NCBI GenBank assembly: GCA_963972105.1
Contig: CAXAVH010000025.1
Coordinates: 1 to 28,543 of the forward strand
DNA length: 28,543 nt
Origin: NZQO01 sp002693605
Lineage (GTDB): Bacteria; Bacteroidota; Bacteroidia; Flavobacteriales; Flavobacteriaceae
Direction: 5' to 3'
Shown: one piece after another, positions 23,333-28,543 of the stretch
Layout: the number at the start of each line of letters is the position of its first letter
Position numbering within the stretch: the first letter of the stretch is position 1
Program-made: the position numbers and the translations under genes
Notes under the pieces: model-generated
The model's input: the letters and a program-made list of their open reading frames with translations, nothing else
Told to the model about the DNA's origin: nothing
The model's database searches: none

Positions 23333-25624
23333 TTAGAAGGTTGCTTTAACGCTAAATGAATAACGCTTAGACGTTGGTCCAGTCTGGAATTCTAGCCCTT
23401 GTCCGTTACCTACACCAACACTCAATGCTTCTGGATCAATGTTGAAGGCATCTGGAATGTTGAAGGCGTGGTAGTACAAGTTCTGTCCTGAAAGGGTGAA
23501 CGATACGTTACCGAAAGGAGTGCGGTCTAACAACTTGTCAGAAATTTGGTAGCTCAATGAAACTTCACGCAAACGAATGTGCGACGCATCATAGATACCT
23601 TGTCCGCTTGGGTCAACAATGTTAATAAAGAATACATCGTTAGCACCAATTTGAATTTCGTTCTCGATAAAGTTACCACTAGCATCAGTTAACGGCTGCC
23701 CTGTGTTGGGGTTTGCCAAGATACCTGGAATGATAAAGCTTCCCTCTCTATTGGCCTCGTTAGCCGTGGTAACACCACGACGGTAGTACTGGGTAGCTGT
23801 TTGTGAGTAGATATCACCTCCGTGGGTGTATTCTACCTGTGCAGACAATGCAAAACCTTTGTAAGAGAAAGTATTGATTGTAGTCGCTTTCCAGTCTGGG
23901 TTAGGATCTCCAATAGTTTCTAGGTCTAGGCCTAAGTCACCTTCACTGTCAAGAATCTTACCGTTGTTAGGGTTAATCAAAAGATCACCGTCCACGCCAA
24001 TTCCGAAAGGATTCTCATCAGAAATATAGTTCGGGTTGTAACGTGCAGCGTAACCACCTTTAATAACACCTAGTGGCTCACCTTCGCTAGCGAAGTTACC
24101 CAAGTTGGTGAAACCTGCGAAAGCGAAAGACTCAAGACCACCAAGATCGGTTACCTCATTTTCGTAAGCAGTAAAGTTGTTTCTCATACTCCAGATGAAT
24201 TCTTCAGTTTGAATTGGAATGAAGTTCACGCCAAGTTCGATACCTTCAATCTGGCTCTCTGCAATGTTGTCAGAAATGTTGTTGAAACCAGTTGATGGGT
24301 TCAACGGACGGTTAACAATCTGGTCTTCGATAATACGTCGGTATACGGTCGCATCCAAAGTAATTCTACGATCGAAGAATTCTGCTTCCGCACCTACCTC
24401 GAATTCCTTCTGCAATTCAGGCTGTAGGTTTAGGTTCGCTCTTCCCGTAGGCAACGAGTTTGTAGTCGTTACACCGTTTACACCTTCAAAAGCGTTAGGG
24501 CTTGTAGAAAGTACGTTACGTGTGTTGTAAGGACTTGGGAAACGTGCAGATGTACCGTAACCAGCTCTAAGCTTGATGAAGTCTACTGCATCGCTCTCTA
24601 GGAAACCGTCAAGTGATGTTGGTACGAAAGATAACGATACACCGGGATAGAACAAAGAGCGGTTGTCCTGCTCTAGGGTAGAAGCCCAGTCATTTCTTCC
24701 AGAAAGTGTCAAGAAAAGGAAGTTGTCATAGTCAAATTCCAACTGTCCGTACGCACCAAGGATGTTCTGCTCAGATTCGAAATCCAAGAAACCACCTACT
24801 GGGTCATCATTCGTGTTAGTCGAGAAGTTGTTGTGGTTAAAGAAACCAAAAACGATTTGGTTTGTACTAGCAATACCAAACTGCTCGTAGGTGTCACGAC
24901 GTGCGTTGAAACCTAACTGCGCCACAAGACCTAGGTCCTCAACGATCTCGATGTTGTTGAAACTGAAGTTCAAGTTGTGATCATAAATGAAGTTGGTACC
25001 TTCGGTAGTACGTAAGTAACCGTTGGTGTAAGGCTCAGTAACTGCACCTTTAGCCGATCTAAATTCCTGGAATTCAGTATATGTATCTAGACCGAAACGG
25101 TACGAAGCGATAATGTCTTCAGAAATTTCGTAAGCGGCAGATAACTTACCGTAGAAACGGTTGGTACGCTGCTCTTGCCCGGCGTGCTTCAGCAACCAGT
25201 AAGGGTTCTCTTGGTCATCACGGTAGTAAACACTAGCCCCGGTGTTAGGGTTTTCGAAAGGAAGGTTCCCTAAGTCAAGGTTACGAGGGATGAAAAGGGT
25301 ACGTGTAAAGATAGAAAGCGCTCCACCGGCGTTGTTCGCAGCAATTGGAGGCGTGTTTACGCGTAGGTTACTAAAGTTGGCAGTACCATCAAAGGTAAGC
25401 TTGTTAGACAACTTTGTAGATCCACCCATACCGATGTTGTAACGGGTAAGACCGTTGTTGCGGATGTAACCGTCTTCTGTCGCGTAACCGAAGTTAATGT
25501 TGTAACGGCTACCGTCCTTACCTGGCGAACCAGCTACGTTAACAAGTGGTGTTCCCCAAGCCAGTACGGAAGAAATTCTCCACGTTATCCTCAGCGGCGG
25601 TGTAAGGAATCTCCAACCCATCAA
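23333..25624 (-). CDS. SusC C-terminal piece: beta-barrel
   Basis: The frame is open from 25624, but the first 25 or so residues are not SusC-like; the true sequence begins at about 25557 (GTPLVNVAGSP). It then continues for about 740 residues of outer-membrane strands to a C-terminal phenylalanine (SVKATF), with typical stretches such as FLTLSGRNDWASTLEQDNRS, FIKLRAGYGTSARFPSPYN and IRLREVSLSYQISD. No start codon with a plausible leader lies here, so it would be made only if the frame is restored. The absence of any other stop or shift argues that the gene was functional until very recently, or still is. Confidence 0.85.
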   Translation of the reverse strand: MMGWRFLTPPLRITWRISSVLAWGTPLVNVAGSPGKDGSRYNINFGYATEDGYIRNNGLTRYNIGMGGSTKLSNKLTFDGTANFSNLRVNTPPIAANNAGGALSIFTRTLFIPRNLDLGNLPFENPNTGASVYYRDDQENPYWLLKHAGQEQRTNRFYGKLSAAYEISEDIIASYRFGLDTYTEFQEFRSAKGAVTEPYTNGYLRTTEGTNFIYDHNLNFSFNNIEIVEDLGLVAQLGFNARRDTYEQFGIASTNQIVFGFFNHNNFSTNTNDDPVGGFLDFESEQNILGAYGQLEFDYDNFLFLTLSGRNDWASTLEQDNRSLFYPGVSLSFVPTSLDGFLESDAVDFIKLRAGYGTSARFPSPYNTRNVLSTSPNAFEGVNGVTTTNSLPTGRANLNLQPELQKEFEVGAEAEFFDRRITLDATVYRRIIEDQIVNRPLNPSTGFNNISDNIAESQIEGIELGVNFIPIQTEEFIWSMRNNFTAYENEVTDLGGLESFAFAGFTNLGNFASEGEPLGVIKGGYAARYNPNYISDENPFGIGVDGDLLINPNNGKILDSEGDLGLDLETIGDPNPDWKATTINTFSYKGFALSAQVEYTHGGDIYSQTATQYYRRGVTTANEANREGSFIIPGILANPNTGQPLTDASGNFIENEIQIGANDVFFINIVDPSGQGIYDASHIRLREVSLSYQISDKLLDRTPFGNVSFTLSGQNLYYHAFNIPDAFNIDPEALSVGVGNGQGLEFQTGPTSKRYSFSVKATF

Positions 25625-26585
25625 ATTGTGGGAAGATAGAGCCTAAGTTGGCATAAGGGTGGGCAATGGTTAGACCCGAATCCAAACGACCTCCCCAGTT
25701 TCCAACGAAACCTGCATTAGGAGTATTGTCAGACCCTTGTCCCCAAGTGTTCTGGTAATCGGCCAAGTTGGCGATCTCAACAGCATAAACTGACTGAGAA
25801 ACGGTAACTTCGAATTTTTCGTTAAGGCTTCTTGAGCTTCCATTCTTGGTAGTAATAAGTACAACCCCGTTACGACCTTGCTGACCGTACAGTACTGCTG
25901 CACTCAAACCTTTCAAGATACTAACGCTCTCGATGTTGTTAGGATCCAAATCCAGGAAACGGCTACTGGTAACTGTGTTACCTCCAGCAAATCCTGTTTG
26001 TTGGTTCGTGCCAGCATCAAAAGGCACACCGTCTACCACGAATAATGGTTGGTTGTTACCGTTAATAGATGACTTGGAACGGATGATGAAGTTCGTACCA
26101 GATCCAGTAGCACCACTGTTACCGGTAATTTCTACACCGGCTACCTTACCATTAAGGCTTCGTACTACGTCAGATTCTGGTCTGTTCTCTACAGCTTCGG
26201 CCTCAAGGGTGCTTACCGCATAACCAAGGGCTTTTTTCTCTCTAGGGATACCATAACCTGTCACAATAACTTCATCTAGTTCTGCAGCGCTTTCCTTAAG
26301 CTGGATATCCAACCTAATAAGCTCTTCCGAAACGGTTCTTTCAACCCGCTGGAAACCTACATAACTAAAAACAAGCACCTCACCAATACTGGCGTTGATG
26401 GCATAGTTACCATCAAAATCAGATTGGGTACCCGTACTTGTACCTTTTACAATAATGTTAACCCCAGGCAACGGTATACCGGTATCATCGGTAATTGTAC
26501 CTGAGATCGTTCTTTCTTGTGCGAACGTGAGTTGCACAGTTAACGCTAGTAATAGCGTTAAAATTCCACTAAACTTTGTTCTCAT
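25539..26585 (-). CDS. SusC N-terminal piece: signal peptide, carboxypeptidase-like domain and plug
   Basis: As read, this frame codes 348 residues and ends at TAA 25539-25541 just after the frameshift. Residues 1-22 are a signal peptide ending TFAQ. Residues about 25-105 form the CarboxypepD_reg-like beta domain (ISGTITDDTGIPLPGVNIIV, DGNYAI). LDEVIVTGYGIPREKKALGY is the start of the TonB-plug region. The plug continues with VRSLNGKVAGVEI and SVSILKGLSAAVLYGQQG to about 235. The last five residues (NTTC and the one before) are out of the true frame. On its own this piece lacks a barrel and could not transport. Confidence 0.85.
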   Translation of the reverse strand: MRTKFSGILTLLLALTVQLTFAQERTISGTITDDTGIPLPGVNIIVKGTSTGTQSDFDGNYAINASIGEVLVFSYVGFQRVERTVSEELIRLDIQLKESAAELDEVIVTGYGIPREKKALGYAVSTLEAEAVENRPESDVVRSLNGKVAGVEITGNSGATGSGTNFIIRSKSSINGNNQPLFVVDGVPFDAGTNQQTGFAGGNTVTSSRFLDLDPNNIESVSILKGLSAAVLYGQQGRNGVVLITTKNGSSRSLNEKFEVTVSQSVYAVEIANLADYQNTWGQGSDNTPNAGFVGNWGGRLDSGLTIAHPYANLGSIFPQFDGLEIPYTAAEDNVENFFRTGLGNTTC

Positions 26586-26706
26586 TTTATAATTTATTTG
26601 AATTAGCCAATGCCAAAAATCACAATAAAAAGTTAATTACACAACTTTTTAAACCTAAATTTTGGTTTTTTTTTAATCGAATTGCTAAGCTATTCGTAGC
26701 TTTTCG

Positions 26707-28404
26707 TTAGAATCGTGAAGTAAGGCTCAGGTGGATTTTCGTGTTCGAAAAATTGAAATCTTGGCCTTCTGTATTTCCATTTGCGACATTGAATTTGAAA
26801 ACCCCCGCTTGGGTGTTCATTCCGAAGCCAAATCCGAAACTGTAAAGCTTCTGCTTTAGGTCTAGAGTCTCGTTCTCAAAATAGGCCAAATCTATAATAC
26901 TGTGTACGTACAGGGTAGGGTTAAACAGATAGCGGTATTCTGTGTTCAGGACCGAGTACAGCGAGGCATCGATGCTGTTCTCGTTAAAGCCGCGTATGCT
27001 GTTGATCCCACCAAACCGAAACAGCTCGTTAATAAGGTAGGTGTCGCTAAATAGCGCGCCGGTAGTATTCTTGATGAATATGGAGTTCTCCCTGTTAAGT
27101 TGAATAGTATGGTGCGCAATGGCAACACCCCTAAGCTGGTCTTCCCGTAGCGAGTCCTTTTCGCGCGTCCCAATTTCGATCTCAATTGAAATGAGCGTTT
27201 TCAAGGGGAACAGTTGCGAGGCCTGTAGCTTTCTGTACGTTACGCCGGATAGGAAATACCGTGCGGTATAATCTTCAATCGGGGTGCCGGTAACGATTTC
27301 GTCTAATAGCAGGTTCGACTCGTAGGTCTTGTAACCGATGTATGCTTCGGATTGCGGATTTATTTGGTAGCTGGTACGCACCTGTTGGTCGGTCGTAATA
27401 AAGGTGCTATCCCGTTTAAAGATTGCCAGTTCGGCGCCAAGGCCAAAGGGTGTTCTCAGGATGTAGGGTGCCTTGGCCTGGGCCCGAAAGTTTGTCTGTT
27501 CCTGTCCGTCTGCCTTGTAGTTGATGAGTAGCTGCTCCCCAAAATTCAGGTTGTTGTTCAGCTCGAGGTTCAGATAGCCGTTGAACTCGAGCTTTTGCGT
27601 TTCCTCGTCGGTGGCAAAACCCAGAATTCCGTCAAAAAGATTGTTGTTCTGTTTTTCGAGATAAAAATAGACAATGGTAGAGTCTTTTCTGAAAAGTGCC
27701 TCGGGGGCTTTGGTGCTGCTCGCAAATCCCAGGCTGTTGAGTGCCTCGTTTTGCCGTACCAATTTTTTCTGCTGAAACGTTCGTCCCTTTCGAATGCCGG
27801 CATAATACTTTAGGAACGACCTCGGAAACTTCCCGTATCCCTGAATGGCGATAGAGTCTATTTTCCGTCTGGGGGCGCCGGTCACCTGAAGGTTGGCCTC
27901 TAGGGTCCCGTTTTCGGCTTTTCGGATATCGGTGAGTCGTAGGGAGGCGAATGTGTTTCCTTGCTCGGCCATCCGGCCGTTCAGGATTGAGAGGGCGGTC
28001 TCCACCTCTTGGAACGGAAGCTCGAAATGAGTGTCGGTTGCCGTTTCAGAAATAAGGTTGATGTGCTTCCTGTCAATTTCCGAAGGCGAATAGTATATCC
28101 TGATCTTTCCGTACCGCTCGCCCAGGGTGTAGGTGGCCCGGTAGAGGGAGTCGTTAATAAATGTTTTGTCGGCTAGGGAGGCCTCTAGGTAACCGGCCCG
28201 CTGCAGTTTCAGCGTAAGGGTGTCCAGGTGGGCCATCATGGCTTGCCTATCGGTCCAAATTTCCTGTATGGAAAGTGAGTCGCTCAAGCTTTCGGGTAGG
28301 GGCGGCTGGGTGCGCACGGCCAGGGTAATTTCCTGCGCATTGGTACCTTGCCCCCAGAGCATACATATATTAAGGTATAAGATTGTTAGGAAAAAAGGCC
28401 GCAA
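26707..28404 (-). CDS. Omp85-superfamily outer-membrane protein (BamA/TamA-like)
   Basis: The 565-residue protein starts at a TTG at 28404. No ATG precedes the signal peptide, and an in-frame TAG at 28429-28431 closes the frame upstream. The signal peptide is about 23 residues. Residues about 95-255 look like two POTRA-type units (GKIRIYYSPSEIDRKHIN, and RKIDSIAIQGYGKFPRSFL with its KG-T motif). A 16-strand barrel follows with FGGINSIRGFNENS, where R471-G-F is the conserved loop-6 motif of the superfamily, and the protein ends in SRF. Members insert or move proteins or lipids across the outer membrane. This shortened form is neither full BamA nor a clear TamA, so its cargo is unknown. Confidence 0.82.
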   Translation of the reverse strand: MRPFFLTILYLNICMLWGQGTNAQEITLAVRTQPPLPESLSDSLSIQEIWTDRQAMMAHLDTLTLKLQRAGYLEASLADKTFINDSLYRATYTLGERYGKIRIYYSPSEIDRKHINLISETATDTHFELPFQEVETALSILNGRMAEQGNTFASLRLTDIRKAENGTLEANLQVTGAPRRKIDSIAIQGYGKFPRSFLKYYAGIRKGRTFQQKKLVRQNEALNSLGFASSTKAPEALFRKDSTIVYFYLEKQNNNLFDGILGFATDEETQKLEFNGYLNLELNNNLNFGEQLLINYKADGQEQTNFRAQAKAPYILRTPFGLGAELAIFKRDSTFITTDQQVRTSYQINPQSEAYIGYKTYESNLLLDEIVTGTPIEDYTARYFLSGVTYRKLQASQLFPLKTLISIEIEIGTREKDSLREDQLRGVAIAHHTIQLNRENSIFIKNTTGALFSDTYLINELFRFGGINSIRGFNENSIDASLYSVLNTEYRYLFNPTLYVHSIIDLAYFENETLDLKQKLYSFGFGFGMNTQAGVFKFNVANGNTEGQDFNFSNTKIHLSLTSRF

Positions 28405-28423
28405 GCGTAGTTTGTTTTGGTTG

Positions 28424-28431
28424 TAAAGCTA
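28424..28431 (-). promoter_or_regulatory. Possible -7 box of the Omp85-like gene
   Basis: The minus strand reads TAGCTTTA (one mismatch to TAnnTTTG), 19 bases before the TTG start. A TATG at 28451-28454, 19 bases further upstream, is a three-of-four match to the -33 TTTG box. This gives a short leader and supports the unusual start codon. Confidence 0.35.
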
Positions 28432-28501
28432 ACGTTATAAACGATGATTTCATATGGTGGGTTCCAAAATATAAAATTCGTTGAAAATTAATGAGGTAAG
28501 G

Positions 28502-28532
28502 TTTGAATAATTCGATTTTATTTCTACCTTTG
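28502..28532 (+). promoter_or_regulatory. Strong Bacteroidota promoter, TTTG-N19-TACCTTTG, reading out of the window
   Basis: TTTG at 28502-28505 and TACCTTTG at 28525-28532 match both promoter elements of the primary sigma factor exactly, at the preferred 19-base spacing. The start of transcription would fall at about 28537-28540. The gene it drives lies beyond the right edge. The quality of the match suggests a strongly expressed gene. Confidence 0.8.
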
Positions 28533-28543
28533 CACGCCCTTTT

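Larger units (their letters stand above)
23333..26585 (-). pseudogene. SusC/RagA TonB-dependent receptor, interrupted by a single-base frameshift
   Basis: Two frames together make one complete SusC protein. The span is 3253 bases, one more than a multiple of three, and removing one G from the run at 25554-25557 gives an unbroken protein of 1083 residues. Joined, the sequence reads FFRTGLGTPLVNVAGSPGKD across the site, as expected for the family. The receptor would import its ligand through a 22-strand barrel using TonB energy, with the SusD-like lipoprotein as lid. Codon use stays intact on both sides, so the lesion is either recent, a sequencing or assembly error, or corrected during expression. 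The upstream gap (26586-26706) is very A/T-rich and holds no certain promoter. Confidence 0.9.

Noticed and set aside
25554..25557. Phase-variable tract in susC
   Set aside because: A run of four G is much shorter than tracts known to switch by slippage, so I prefer sequencing error or a plain mutation.
26688..26702. Small hairpin AGCTA-TTCG-TAGCT after the Omp85-like gene as a terminator
   Set aside because: The stem is only five or six A/T-rich pairs and, in the direction of the gene, no T-run follows, so it is too weak to call.

Overview
The window looks like a chromosomal segment of a member of the Flavobacteriaceae (phylum Bacteroidota). Supporting evidence: a SusC/SusD-type outer-membrane uptake locus; several short lipoproteins; promoter-like boxes of the Bacteroidota form TAnnTTTG; a C-terminal sorting-signal relic of the type IX secretion system; and families typical of flavobacteria (DUF4136, DUF5723, DUF1569, DUF7033-type 'polysaccharide deacetylase'). 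Genes are tightly packed on both strands. I saw no tRNA, rRNA, CRISPR array, prophage or intact insertion sequence.

Left part (1-10.7 kb): the N-terminal half of gcvP runs off the left edge on the minus strand. A divergent UbiA-like membrane protein follows. It converges on a two-gene ECF sigma / zinc-motif small protein unit. Next on the minus strand come an M3-family oligopeptidase and the purine genes purE and purK. A short divergent promoter region separates purK from the plus-strand pair adk-obgE. Between obgE and the following lipoprotein/TPR pair lies about 290 bp holding a decayed type IX sorting-signal tail.

Middle part (10.7-21 kb): a GC-rich REP-like hairpin precedes an Mpl-type Mur ligase gene. 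A lone DUF1569 gene converges on it. The plus-strand run radC - DUF7033 protein - HAD nucleotidase - lipoprotein - DUF5723 protein - exported protein is probably one or two operons, with overlaps or gaps of a few bases inside it and a 53-base gap after the nucleotidase. The run is met head-on by rarA. A rhomboid protease gene and rlmB then converge. Two of these convergent pairs share the same four bases, CTAA, as stop-codon overlap.

Right part (21-28.5 kb): a minus-strand outer-membrane locus in transcription order: an Omp85/TamA-like barrel protein, then SusC (TonB-dependent receptor), SusD-like_2 lipoprotein and a small lipoprotein, closed by a strong hairpin terminator. The susC gene is broken by a single extra base in a G4 run; the rest of its frame is intact. 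The last bases carry a near-perfect Bacteroidota promoter firing out of the window to the right.

Most of the window is housekeeping and envelope biology. I do not see a convincing new multi-gene system. The points most worth checking are the susC frameshift, the orphan type IX tail, the compact sigma/zinc-motif pair, promoters placed so close to start codons that the mRNAs may be leaderless, and apparent loss of catalytic residues in the UbiA-like and DUF7033 proteins.
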